Below the pieces are notes generated by a model. That model had not been told where the DNA came from. It was given only the letters and a program-made list of their open reading frames with translations, and did no database searches. From positions 124,001 through 188,000 of the forward strand of contig NZ_SMAG01000003.1 in assembly GCF_004341825.1 (NCBI RefSeq): a stretch of DNA of 64,000 nucleotides, in the 5' to 3' direction. The position numbers and the translations under genes are program-made. The DNA is from Hazenella coriacea (GTDB lineage: Bacteria; Bacillota; Bacilli; Thermoactinomycetales; Thermoactinomycetaceae). Each line of letters begins with the position of its first letter. Within the stretch, counting starts at the first letter, position 1. Below, piece by piece: positions 56,290 to 64,000 of the stretch.

Positions 56290-56360
56290 CCAACGATGCC
56301 CAGCTAGAGTCCTTGGGAGACTCCTTTGTTCAGGTAGCTGATCCCCTGAACATACGTTGG
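56290..56360 (-). ncRNA. Compact pseudoknotted three-way-junction RNA in the rpsU leader (unassigned family)
   Basis: Minus strand: closing helix CCAACG (56360-56355) / CGUUGG (56295-56290). Inside, hairpin A GUUCAGG/CCUGAAC with loop GGAUCAGCUA, and hairpin B GAGUC/GACUC with a 7-base loop. The loop of A contains CAGCUA, exactly complementary to UAGCUG (56306-56301) in the junction, giving a six-bp pseudoknot. All elements lie within 71 nt. I cannot match it to a known riboswitch or ribosomal-protein leader. Confidence 0.6.
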
Positions 56361-56380
56361 GACCAAATAAGTCAACTTTT

Positions 56381-56410
56381 ATTATATCTCAGATAAACCA
56401 ACGCTGTCAA
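56381..56410 (-). promoter_or_regulatory. Strong sigma-A promoter of rpsU-yqeY
   Basis: Minus-strand TTGACA (56410-56405), 18-base spacer, TATAAT (56386-56381), both perfect consensus hexamers. It begins 3 bases after the hit stop. Predicted transcription start near 56374, giving a leader of about 238 nt before rpsU. Confidence 0.85.
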
Positions 56411-56412
56411 AA

Positions 56413-56757
56413 TCAACCTGGGGGCCATTGAAGCTCCCGACCACCAAGAAGATGAAAATGAATATGGAAGACAGTTTGTCCACCATCAGATCCTGTATTA
56501 TTAACTACCCGAAAACCCTTTTCGTCTAAACCTAATTGACGAGCCACTTTTTGAAGTCCAAGTAGAATCTTCCCTGATAAAGCTTGATCTTCTTCTTGTA
56601 ACTCCAAGAGGGAGGAAATATGTTTTTTTGGAATCACTAGGATATGAACAGGTGCGGCTGGATACAAGTCACGAAATGCTAAGATATCATCATCTTCGTA
56701 TACTTTTTCCGAGGGAATCTTTCCCTCTACGATCTGGCAGAAGATACAGTTGTCCAT
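56413..56757 (-). CDS. hit: HIT-family (histidine triad) nucleotide-binding protein, HINT type
   Basis: 114 residues. Starts MDNCIFCQIVEGKIPSEKVY with the CxxC zinc pair, and ends with the histidine triad TVFHIHFHLLGGRELQWPPG. Hydrolyses adenosine phosphoramidates. It is not co-directed with the next plus-strand gene and has its own site AGGAGGGAT upstream. Located upstream of the rpsU promoter. Confidence 0.95.
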   Translation of the reverse strand: MDNCIFCQIVEGKIPSEKVYEDDDILAFRDLYPAAPVHILVIPKKHISSLLELQEEDQALSGKILLGLQKVARQLGLDEKGFRVVNNTGSDGGQTVFHIHFHLLGGRELQWPPG

Positions 56758-56934
56758 GGTTATCCCTCCTATTTGCTATAAATAAGAATTTTTCTTGATG
56801 ATTACAAAAGTGATTTCGCTTTATATCAAGCCTATTATAGCAAAAATTCAGTCGCCTTAACTGTAACACCGTGAATTTACTTCGTGCATATATTATAAAA
56901 AAACTTTAATGAACGTTTAAAGAGGTGAAACCAT

Positions 56935-57240
56935 TTGTCCAAAATAACTTTTAATGATGAAAAGGAATTAGTCTCCTTGATTCGACAAATTGTTCAAGAA
57001 GAGCTCTACTCTTTGCCGAATGACTCTGAAGAAGAAGTGAATTCTCTTCATGGTTCTTCAAATGAGACTGATTCCAGTTCGTGGTTTGTGATTGGAAAGC
57101 CCCAACCTGACCCAGCACAACAATTTCACGAAAAGAAAGAACGTCCTCGCCCAGTACCTGTCGTTTCCCAGCCCTATCGACCTGATCTCACCCATCTGGA
57201 GACACTTCCTTTTTCACCAAGCATCCCCTTGTTTCTTTAA
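56935..57240 (+). CDS. Hypothetical small protein, 101 residues, TTG start
   Basis: Start TTG at 56935 with AGAGGTG about nine bases upstream. Features: an N-terminal helix ELVSLIRQIVQEEL, an acidic/serine stretch, then a proline-rich tail with SSWFVIGKPQPDPA and PRPVPVVSQPYRPDLTHLE. No membrane segment or known domain. Divergent from hit and upstream of yqeW by about 95 bases. Coding is supported mainly by uninterrupted length and codon use, so moderate confidence. Confidence 0.55.
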   Translation: MSKITFNDEKELVSLIRQIVQEELYSLPNDSEEEVNSLHGSSNETDSSSWFVIGKPQPDPAQQFHEKKERPRPVPVVSQPYRPDLTHLETLPFSPSIPLFL

Positions 57241-57334
57241 TAATGATCATTCTAAGTAGAAAAGAACTTATTTGGTCATGCCTGTCCTTCTCCCCCCATA
57301 TATATAACTAACCAGACAAGGGGGGCTTGAGGAA

Positions 57335-58297
57335 ATGAAAGATATAATCATTCCCTTTGCTACAGGGTTAATGATTTTTTTATTTGGTCTACAATTGATG
57401 CGAATGGGGTTAGAAAGTTTTGCGGAAGACCGATTAAGGGAAGTTTTGCTTCGGTTTACTCGGACACCCCTGCGTAGTTTTTTTACTGGAATTGGTTCAA
57501 CAGCTATTTTACAAAGTAGTAGTGCTGTCACTGTATTAACAATCAGCTTTGTTAATGCAGGTTTACTTACATTTACTCAATCTGTTGGGATTATCTTAGG
57601 AACCAATATTGGTACAACGGTTACAACTGAGATTATGGCACTCAAAATTGAGGATTTCGCCATTCCCATGATGGTCTTAGGGGCAATCATCCGTCTGCTA
57701 CCGTTAAAGCAATTTTCTCAGCTTGGTTTAGTCGTGGGTGGATTTGGCTGCATCTTCCTTGGTATGGAAACCATGCAATGGATTGCATATCCACTCAAAG
57801 AGCGTGGCTGGATTAGCTGGTTGCTTGAAAATGGTGGAAATCCGATCTTGATGGGAATCTTAGTCGGAGCCGTTTTGACTGCCCTGATTCATAGTAGTAG
57901 TGCGTGTATTGCTATTACGATGGGTTTCTATGCTTCAGGACTGATCACATCACCCTTTGCCATTGCTGTTGTATTTGGTAGTAATATCGGTACCTGTGTA
58001 ACAGGCTTAATGGCCACTTTTCAAACAAATATAGCCGCCAAACAAGTAGCTGTTTGTCATATTATTTTAAACGTAGCAGGAGTAATCGTTTTTGCTCCTT
58101 TAATTCCGATCATTAGTGAGTGGGCTCCAGTACTTTCAGATAATCCAGCATCCCAAATCGCCCATATCCAAACCTTATTTAATGTGATTTGTTCTCTATT
58201 AGTTCTCCCATTTGTCAAACCATTCGCCAATGGAATCACTTGGTTAGTCCCTCATCGAACTACTGCATGGAACGCTCAAGTGATCAACCGCCATTGA
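57335..58297 (+). CDS. yqeW: Na/Pi cotransporter family protein (YqeW)
   Basis: 320 residues without the PhoU-like C-terminal domain. The inverted repeat of the family is visible as two QSSS-type motifs: ILQSSSAVTVLTISFVNAG (about 69) and LIHSSSACIAITMGFYASG (about 187), each followed by GTNIGT/GSNIGT. Located next to the rpsU region as B. subtilis yqeW. Likely Na+-coupled phosphate transport. Confidence 0.9.
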   Translation: MKDIIIPFATGLMIFLFGLQLMRMGLESFAEDRLREVLLRFTRTPLRSFFTGIGSTAILQSSSAVTVLTISFVNAGLLTFTQSVGIILGTNIGTTVTTEIMALKIEDFAIPMMVLGAIIRLLPLKQFSQLGLVVGGFGCIFLGMETMQWIAYPLKERGWISWLLENGGNPILMGILVGAVLTALIHSSSACIAITMGFYASGLITSPFAIAVVFGSNIGTCVTGLMATFQTNIAAKQVAVCHIILNVAGVIVFAPLIPIISEWAPVLSDNPASQIAHIQTLFNVICSLLVLPFVKPFANGITWLVPHRTTAWNAQVINRH

Positions 58298-58317
58298 TCA
58301 TTTGAAAGATAGAACCA

Positions 58318-59421
58318 TTAATAACCTTCTTTACCCTCTTTACCTGTTACAATCGCAACTCCTGAACTTGCTCCAATTCGGTTTGCACCTGCTTCAATCA
58401 TTTGTATAACGGTAGCATGATCTCGAACACCACCTGAAGCTTTTACACCTAAATCCGCACCTACTGTTTTTCTCATCAATTGAACTGCTTCAACCGTTGC
58501 ACCTCCATGTCCAAATCCTGTGGAGGTTTTGACAAAATGTGCTCCTGCTGCTTTGGAGAGCTCACAAGCCTGAACGATTTCATCATCGGTTAGTAATCCC
58601 GTTTCTAAAATGACTTTTACCGTCATCCCTTGGGCAGCTTCAACAACTGCAACAATATCTTCTTTTACTTGGTCTACATCGCCTGACTTTAGTGCTCCGA
58701 TATTTAAGACCATATCGATCTCAGTCGCCCCTTGTTGAATTGCTTCACGAGTTTCAAATGCCTTAACTTCTTTGGTGGTGGCTCCTAAAGGGAAACCTAT
58801 AACTGTACAAACTTTTACTTCTGTTCCTTTTAGTAGAGAAGCTGATTCTTTTACCCAGTAAGGATTTACACAAACGGAAGCGAATTGATGAGTTTTAGCC
58901 TCTTCGCAAAGTACTTGAATCTGTTCTTTAGTAGCCTCAGGTTTAAGCAATGTATGATCAATCATAGAGGCAATTACCTTTAAGTCCATAGATAACATTC
59001 CTTTCATTAGTAAACGTTGATAAGCCAGTTGGAAAATCCATTGATTATTTAAGTATCCATACGCTTGTTGCCGCTTCCAAGCTTCTTCAGCTGACAACCA
59101 TGTTACGCCTTGGATTTCTTCTAATTGAGGGGTTTCTTGATTACTAATTGCCTCGACAAGATAGTAGGTGACTTGTTTCTCCACCAAACCATGTTGGGGA
59201 TGGTCATACTGATAGTGAACCGTATGCAATCGGTCCATAATCTTACCATCGATCCCCGTCTCTTCTTTAATCTCTCTTAAGGCATTTTCCTCGTCTGTTT
59301 CCCCTGCCTCTCTTTTCCCTTTTGGTAGCGTCCAACGACCATAGCGATCTTCAATTAATAGAACCTCTAATTGCCCACCATGGTTATGATAGACGAGACC
59401 ACCTGCTGAGATTTCTATCAT
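58318..59421 (-). CDS. deoC: Nudix hydrolase fused to deoxyribose-phosphate aldolase (DeoC)
   Basis: A 367-residue frame. Residues 1-142 are a Nudix domain with the box [20 protein letters not shown] (Gx5Ex7REUXEExGU, about 36-56). Residues 145-367 are a complete 223-residue Deo[28 protein letters not shown], the Schiff-base lysine in [13 protein letters not shown] and KASGGVRD. DeoC splits deoxyribose-5-phosphate to glyceraldehyde-3-phosphate and acetaldehyde. No stop lies between the two domains. An internal ATG at 58989 with its own site could also produce free DeoC. Confidence 0.9.
   Translation of the reverse strand: MIEISAGGLVYHNHGGQLEVLLIEDRYGRWTLPKGKREAGETDEENALREIKEETGIDGKIMDRLHTVHYQYDHPQHGLVEKQVTYYLVEAISNQETPQLEEIQGVTWLSAEEAWKRQQAYGYLNNQWIFQLAYQRLLMKGMLSMDLKVIASMIDHTLLKPEATKEQIQVLCEEAKTHQFASVCVNPYWVKESASLLKGTEVKVCTVIGFPLGATTKEVKAFETREAIQQGATEIDMVLNIGALKSGDVDQVKEDIVAVVEAAQGMTVKVILETGLLTDDEIVQACELSKAAGAHFVKTSTGFGHGGATVEAVQLMRKTVGADLGVKASGGVRDHATVIQMIEAGANRIGASSGVAIVTGKEGKEGY
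58989..59002 (-). promoter_or_regulatory. Internal ribosome binding site for a separate DeoC product
   Basis: AAAGGA ends nine bases before the ATG at codon 145 of the fused frame, where canonical DeoC starts. It suggests that the aldolase can be translated alone as well as fused. Confidence 0.55.
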
Positions 59422-59558
59422 TGGTTCTCATCCTTTTTCTATATGTAGTTTGCCAAGAGATAATAGCATATCATCCAGCAAACTAACAAGACTCATGACA
59501 CTTTTTTAGTGATTCAAACATTTTCCTAGATTAATTAAAGCTATTTCCTCATAGTTAA

Positions 59559-59592
59559 ACAGGTTGTTAACTACGATGAGTTAACAACCTGT
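59559..59592 (-). terminator. Terminator of the dnaJ-prmA-rsmE-mtaB operon
   Basis: Perfect 13-bp stem ACAGGTTGTTAAC / GTTAACAACCTGT with an 8-base loop, just past the mtaB stop. The U-tract is weak (UUUAAC). Confidence 0.7.
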
Positions 59593-59597
59593 CATAA

Positions 59598-60944
59598 TTA
59601 AGATGCAGTAGCAGGGCGAGGAACATCATCGACGACCCGAACAAAAGTCCCATGATTATACTCAACACCCGCTTGATCAAGACGGACACGACATACTTTT
59701 CCGATTAGATCTTCGGTTGCTGGGAACACAACTTGTAAATAATTATCAGAGTATCCCATGTAGAGTCCGCTTTGTGGATCTTCTTTATAAGGACGTTCTG
59801 GAATAACTTCTAACACTTCCCCTACAAACTTTTCCGCATAGTTAAACGTAAGACGATTTGATAGCTCAATCAACCGTTGTACCCGTTCGTGTTTGATTTC
59901 GTCAGGTATTTGGTCATCCATCCGTGCCGCTGGAGTTCCTGTTCGTTTGGAGTATGGGAACACATGTAATTGATACATATTCAACTCTTCGATAAATCGA
60001 TAACCAGCTTCAAACTGCTCATCGGTTTCACCTGGAAATCCTACGATCACATCTGTGGTAATCGCTACATGAGGCATTGCTTCGTGAAGACGTAAGATCG
60101 TATCTTTGTACTCCGCCACTGTATATTTGCGGCGCATCCGTTTGAGTACTGCATCATCCCCTGCTTGAAGTGGGATGTGAAGATGTCGACACATTTTGTC
60201 CGATGCATTGAGCACTTCAATCACTCGTTCGTCAATCTGACTTGCTTCGATTGAACTGATCCGAATCCGATTTAGGCCCTCCACTTGGTCGAGATCCCAT
60301 AAAAGGTCCGCCAGCTTATAATCCTCAAAGTCATCTCCATAACCACCTGTATGAATCCCTGTAAGTACGATTTCTTTATAACCCGCTTCAACGAGCTGAC
60401 GAGCCTGTGTCAGTACATTTTCAGGTTTACGACTGCGAGATAACCCTTTGGCCCAAGGGATAATACAAAACGTACAGAAGTTATTACATCCCTCTTGAAT
60501 TTTCAATGAAGCACGCGTACGATCTGCGAAAGCGGGTACATCTAACTCTTCAAATTCACGTTGTTTCATGATGTTACCCACTGCTTGGATCGGTTGACGC
60601 TCACGTCGGAACTGCTCCACATAACCTACCAATTGATCTCGTCCTTGTGTACCCACTACCACATCAACACCAGGAATGGCGGCGACTTCTGCTGGAGATG
60701 TTTGTGCATAACAACCAGTTACTACGATCACAGCGTCAGGGTTTTTACGAATAGCCCGGCGTATGACTTGTCTACTTTTTTTATCCCCTGTATTGGTGAC
60801 TGTACAAGTATTGATCAGATATACATCTGCTTTTTGTTCAAATTCTACTTTTTCATAGCCTGCTTGTTTAAATAATTGCCAAATCGCTTCAGTTTCATAA
60901 GAGTTCACCTTACAACCTAATGTATGGAAAGCAATAGTGCTCAT
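59598..60944 (-). CDS. mtaB: tRNA (N6-L-threonylcarbamoyladenosine-37-C2)-methylthiotransferase MtaB
   Basis: 448 residues. UPF0004 domain (TLGCKVNSYETEAI, NTCTVTNTGDKKSRQ), radical SAM cluster EGCNNFCTFCIIPWAKG (CxxxCxxC, about 150) and C-terminal TRAM domain. Adds the methylthio group to t6A37 in ANN-decoding tRNAs. Fourth in the dnaJ-prmA-rsmE-mtaB row, 6 bases after rsmE. Confidence 0.97.
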   Translation of the reverse strand: MSTIAFHTLGCKVNSYETEAIWQLFKQAGYEKVEFEQKADVYLINTCTVTNTGDKKSRQVIRRAIRKNPDAVIVVTGCYAQTSPAEVAAIPGVDVVVGTQGRDQLVGYVEQFRRERQPIQAVGNIMKQREFEELDVPAFADRTRASLKIQEGCNNFCTFCIIPWAKGLSRSRKPENVLTQARQLVEAGYKEIVLTGIHTGGYGDDFEDYKLADLLWDLDQVEGLNRIRISSIEASQIDERVIEVLNASDKMCRHLHIPLQAGDDAVLKRMRRKYTVAEYKDTILRLHEAMPHVAITTDVIVGFPGETDEQFEAGYRFIEELNMYQLHVFPYSKRTGTPAARMDDQIPDEIKHERVQRLIELSNRLTFNYAEKFVGEVLEVIPERPYKEDPQSGLYMGYSDNYLQVVFPATEDLIGKVCRVRLDQAGVEYNHGTFVRVVDDVPRPATAS

Positions 60945-60950
60945 CCTTTT

Positions 60951-61685
60951 TCACCTCCCAAAATCATTTCGTGCAAATAAGATACATGATAAAGCAGCAA
61001 GTGGTGCTGTTTCTGTGCGTAAAATTCGTTTACCAAGCGTAATCGGCTTTGCACCTGCCTCAATCGCTTCTTGAACTTCGCTCTCGGAAAAGCCTCCTTC
61101 GGGACCAATAATCAATAAGATATCATCTGAAGAAGACGCTATCTCCTCTGAAAGAGCTTCTCCCCCTTTTTCATAGGCGATCCAGGAAGTCGAAGAACTC
61201 CTAATTTCACGCAATAAGTCCTTCCAACTGAGCACAGCTCCAACCTCAGGAACACGACCTCGGTGAGCTTGTTCTGCAGCTTCCTGAACAATTCGTTCCC
61301 ATCGTTCCTGCTTTTTTACAGCTTTCCGAGCATCTATTTTAACAACCGTCCGTTCTGATTGAAAGGGAAGAAATCGAACCGCTCCAATCTCCGTCCCTTT
61401 TTGCAAAATCCATTCCCATTTATCCCCTTTCGGAAAGGATTGAGCAATCGTTACTTGGGTTAGAGGTTCACCTTGAGAGGGTCTCGTTTCTAGGATTTCA
61501 CAAAGAACGGTACCTTTCGATATTTCTATGATTTTTGTTATATAATCAGAGCCAAGTCCATCACAACAAATCAACTGATCATCCAAGCGTGAACGCAACA
61601 CATGAGTAAGATGATGTGCAACATCTTCCGTTAATCGGATGATCTTATTTTCTATCTGACTTGGTTGAATAAAATATCTTTGCAT
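60951..61685 (-). CDS. rsmE: 16S rRNA (uracil-1498-N3)-methyltransferase RsmE
   Basis: 244 residues. SPOUT features: N-terminal PUA-like RYFIQPSQIEN, QSFPKGDKWEWILQKGTEIG and the SAM knot LLIIGPEGGFSESEVQEA, GKRILRTETAPLAALS. Methylates U1498 of 16S rRNA. 17 bases after prmA. Confidence 0.97.
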   Translation of the reverse strand: MQRYFIQPSQIENKIIRLTEDVAHHLTHVLRSRLDDQLICCDGLGSDYITKIIEISKGTVLCEILETRPSQGEPLTQVTIAQSFPKGDKWEWILQKGTEIGAVRFLPFQSERTVVKIDARKAVKKQERWERIVQEAAEQAHRGRVPEVGAVLSWKDLLREIRSSSTSWIAYEKGGEALSEEIASSSDDILLIIGPEGGFSESEVQEAIEAGAKPITLGKRILRTETAPLAALSCILFARNDFGR

Positions 61686-61702
61686 GAGACACTCCTACCA
61701 GT

Positions 61703-62647
61703 TTACCATTTTTTTGCGGCAATCGCTACCCAGCCTTCTTGGTGAACGATTTCCAATACTTCTAACCCATTCTTCGTTAATGAGTCTACGATTTCTTGTT
61801 CTTTCTCCTCGATAATCCCTGATGCAATAAAAATCCCTCCAGGAACTAACACTCTAGGAAGTTCAAAAGTAAATCGTAAAATAATGTCAGCTAAAATGTT
61901 AGCAACCACTAGATCAGCTGTATGCGAAACTCCTTTAAGAAGATCTCCCTCTTCTACCTTGACAATGGCTTCAACTCTATTTTGTTTCATATTTTGCTTT
62001 GCATTTTGTACGGCTACTGGATCTAGATCAAGGGCAAGCACTTCCTTTGCCCCTAATTTCGCAGCAGCGATACTCAAAATACCACTTCCACATCCTACGT
62101 CGATAACTTGAGATGAAGGGGAGAGATATTGATCCAACAATTTTAGACTCAAAACGGTTGTTGGATGTGTTCCTGTTCCAAATGCCATTCCTGGATCTAA
62201 CTCAATCACTTGCTCTGTTGCAGAGTTTGGTGAATACTCTTCCCACACAGGTTTTACAGACAAACGTTCTGTGATTTGTACAGGCTTATAATAATTCTTC
62301 CATTCATGCGCCCATGATTCTTCATCCACTTGTTGTGTAGTGATAAGTGAAGCTCCCAGATTAAGACCTAGTTCCTTTAATTGATCAAAACCAGCTTGAA
62401 TCTGTTTCACCAACGCTTCTACATCTGAAATTTCCAGCTCTGACAAATAAGCTTTAACAATGACTCCTTCTTCAGGATAATCATCTTTAGACAAAGCGAT
62501 GATTTCGCCATACTTATTTTCCCATGTTCTTTTAAGCACTTCAGCATCTTCAATCGCAACTCCATCTGCCCCAAGTTCTTGTAATAGAGCACTGATGGCT
62601 TCAAGTGCTTCATGACTGGTATGTACACTGACTTCAATCCAATTCAT
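61703..62647 (-). CDS. prmA: Ribosomal protein L11 methyltransferase PrmA
   Basis: 314 residues. N-terminal substrate domain (NWIEVSVHTSHEALEAISAL) and SAM domain with GMAFGTGTHPTT, SQVIDVGCGSGILSIAAAKL and VVANILADII. Trimethylates L11. Conserved downstream of dnaJ. Confidence 0.97.
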   Translation of the reverse strand: MNWIEVSVHTSHEALEAISALLQELGADGVAIEDAEVLKRTWENKYGEIIALSKDDYPEEGVIVKAYLSELEISDVEALVKQIQAGFDQLKELGLNLGASLITTQQVDEESWAHEWKNYYKPVQITERLSVKPVWEEYSPNSATEQVIELDPGMAFGTGTHPTTVLSLKLLDQYLSPSSQVIDVGCGSGILSIAAAKLGAKEVLALDLDPVAVQNAKQNMKQNRVEAIVKVEEGDLLKGVSHTADLVVANILADIILRFTFELPRVLVPGGIFIASGIIEEKEQEIVDSLTKNGLEVLEIVHQEGWVAIAAKKW

Positions 62648-62734
62648 CTAAACCCTCCTGCAAATGATGGCTTTTCCTGATTACTTGATTCCAATGTCTT
62701 TCAAGTTCAATCATCTTCTATGCTAATGATAGCA

Positions 62735-62766
62735 AAAAAAACAAAAACGGGCATAGCGCCCGTTCC
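62735..62766 (-). terminator. Stem-loop after dnaJ (terminator or attenuator before prmA)
   Basis: Minus-strand AACGGGC-GCTAT-GCCCGTT followed by TTTGTTTTTTTTGC, 12 bases after the dnaJ stop. As prmA lies 90 bases further and probably shares the transcript, it may be a partial terminator that lowers downstream expression. Confidence 0.8.
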
Positions 62767-62777
62767 TGTCTGGAAGG

Positions 62778-63896
62778 TTAATCTCCCCGAAAAGCTTTTT
62801 TCATTTTATCAAAGAAATTGTCATGCTGTTCGTTGATATATTCACCACAAAGGCGGTTAAATTCACGTAATGCCTGTTTTTGTTCTTCATTTAGCTTTGT
62901 TGGGACAACCACACGCACTTTGACTCGAAGATCGCCTTCTCCATAGCCTCGTAAGCGTGGAACCCCTTTTCCTTGCATCCGGAACTCAGTGCCTGTCTGG
63001 GTTCCAACTGGAATTCGCAGTTTAGCACGTCCATTCAAGGTTGGCACAACTACTTCATCTCCCAATGCTGCTTGTGCAAAAGAGATTGGCAGATCACAAG
63101 TTAGGTCGTCCCCTTCCCGTTTAAAGTAGTCATGAGGCTTCACCATGATGGTGATATAAAGATCTCCTGGTGGTCCACCATTTATTCCTGGTTCACCTTC
63201 ACCACTGACACGCAATTGTGCACCTTCATGAATCCCCGCTGGAATTTTAACGTTGATTTTCTTCTTCCTCTTGATGCTCCCAGAGCCTGAACAGTTCGAA
63301 CATTTCTCACGAATATATTTACCTGTCCCATTACAACTATGACAGACGCGACGATTGACAATACGACCAAATGGTGTATTTTGAACCACTTCAGCCTGTC
63401 CGGTCCCTTGACATACAGCACATACTTCTGGTTTTGAGCCAGGCTTAGCTCCATTACCATGACATGTATCACAAGTTTCTGTACGGGGAATCACTACATC
63501 TACATTTTTACCATATACAGCATCTTTAAACTCGATTTGCAGGCGATACTCTAAATCAGATCCTTGACGAGGGGCGTTCGGGTTGTGGCGACGACCTCCT
63601 CCAAAAAACATATCGAATATATCACCAAATCCGAAATCTTGTCCTGTAAATCCTGTTCCACCATTAAACCCACCAGTAGGATCTGCGTGTCCAAATTGAT
63701 CGTAGTGAGCTTTTTTCTGTGGATCACTTAATACTTCATAAGCCTCTTTAACCTCTTTAAACTTCTCTTCAGCATCTGCTTCTTTATTCACATCAGGATG
63801 GTACTTGCGAGCTAACTTACGATACGCTTTACGGATTTCTTCATCTGAGGTATTACGGCTTAACCCAAGCACCTCGTAATAATCGCGTTTACTCAC
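62778..63896 (-). CDS. dnaJ: Chaperone protein DnaJ
   Basis: 372 residues from a GTG at 63896, which has AGGAGGTG seven to eight bases before; an in-frame ATG at 63968 would add an unrelated hydrophobic leader. J domain with HPD ([12 protein letters not shown]), Gly/Phe region (about 75-110), four CxxCxGxG repeats ([32 protein letters not shown]) and the substrate-binding C-terminal domains. Hsp40 co-chaperone of DnaK; dnaK should lie just beyond the right edge. The remaining 63897-64000 shows no gene. Confidence 0.98.
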   Translation of the reverse strand: MSKRDYYEVLGLSRNTSDEEIRKAYRKLARKYHPDVNKEADAEEKFKEVKEAYEVLSDPQKKAHYDQFGHADPTGGFNGGTGFTGQDFGFGDIFDMFFGGGRRHNPNAPRQGSDLEYRLQIEFKDAVYGKNVDVVIPRTETCDTCHGNGAKPGSKPEVCAVCQGTGQAEVVQNTPFGRIVNRRVCHSCNGTGKYIREKCSNCSGSGSIKRKKKINVKIPAGIHEGAQLRVSGEGEPGINGGPPGDLYITIMVKPHDYFKREGDDLTCDLPISFAQAALGDEVVVPTLNGRAKLRIPVGTQTGTEFRMQGKGVPRLRGYGEGDLRVKVRVVVPTKLNEEQKQALREFNRLCGEYINEQHDNFFDKMKKAFRGD

Positions 63897-64000
63897 CCGA
63901 TCACCTCCTCTTCCTCTACCTACATCAAAAATAAAGATAAGAAAAAATGAGTTCATATGCTGCATCAAAAAAAATGGAAAGCCAAGTCAAGACAGAGCCT

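Noticed and set aside
63897-63968. Longer DnaJ N-terminus
   Set aside because: Would add a hydrophobic, non-homologous leader; AGGAGGTG precedes the GTG at 63896 giving the normal J-domain start.

Overview
The window is a dense, mostly minus-strand chromosomal segment of an endospore-forming Gram-positive bacterium of the Bacillales. Evidence: the conserved block dnaJ-prmA-rsmE-mtaB / yqeW / rpsU-yqeY / yqfC-yqfD-phoH-pgpH(yqfF)-ybeY-dgkA-cdd-era-yqzL-recO-glyQ-glyS / ccpN-yqfL / dnaG-sigA / trmK-yqfO (B. subtilis order), plus spore genes (a small acid-soluble spore protein, YqfC/YqfD, a YhcN-like lipoprotein, a GerPF-like protein). A thermoactinomycete-type Bacillales member is my guess; no 16S or other decisive marker lies in the window. 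One oddity for that placement is that rnpB reads as ancestral type A instead of the Bacillus type B.

Layout. 1-3.5 kb: end of a tRNA-Gln gene, a TerC-family membrane protein with a folded leader, and the cysteine desulfurase-ThiI pair for tRNA thiolation. 3.9-24.7 kb: an accessory/housekeeping mix of transporters (MFS, OppA, CPA2 antiporter), redox and stress proteins (MsrA, ferredoxin), cell-envelope genes (GpsB, two SEDS proteins, an S13 peptidase), sporulation lipoprotein, zinc peptidase, secreted subtilase and small membrane proteins. 24.8-27.6 kb: rnpB, yqfO, trmK and a GerPF-like gene. 27.6-34.4 kb: catabolic genes (M1 peptidase, HPPD, an acyl-CoA dehydrogenase/acyl-CoA synthetase pair) and an unexplained GC-rich orphan stretch. 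34.5-42.3 kb: sigA-dnaG and a ccpN-yqfL-ppdK operon. 42.3-47.6 kb: a DnaA-box cluster, an acetyltransferase, a Gly T-box with glyQS, and recO. 47.6-56.8 kb: era-cdd-dgkA-ybeY-pgpH-phoH-yqfD-yqfC, a spore protein gene, yqeY, rpsU and hit. 56.9-64 kb: a small unknown gene, yqeW, a Nudix-DeoC fusion, then mtaB-rsmE-prmA-dnaJ.

How the genes work together. Translation and RNA maturation dominate (ThiI, RNase P RNA, TrmK, GlyRS, YbeY, Era, RpsU, MtaB, RsmE, PrmA). Replication initiation (DnaG) and the main sigma factor are adjacent. CcpN, the PPDK regulatory kinase/phosphorylase and PPDK form one transcription unit that would couple gluconeogenic repression to PPDK activity.

No CRISPR array, prophage, intact insertion sequence or defence island was found. 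The least explained signals are non-coding or architectural: a pseudoknotted three-way-junction leader with its own strong promoter in front of rpsU; a second folded leader in front of terC; four DnaA-box-like 9-mers within 41 bp upstream of ccpN; a ccpN gene with no ordinary start codon after its ribosome binding site; and a Nudix-DeoC fusion with an internal translation start.
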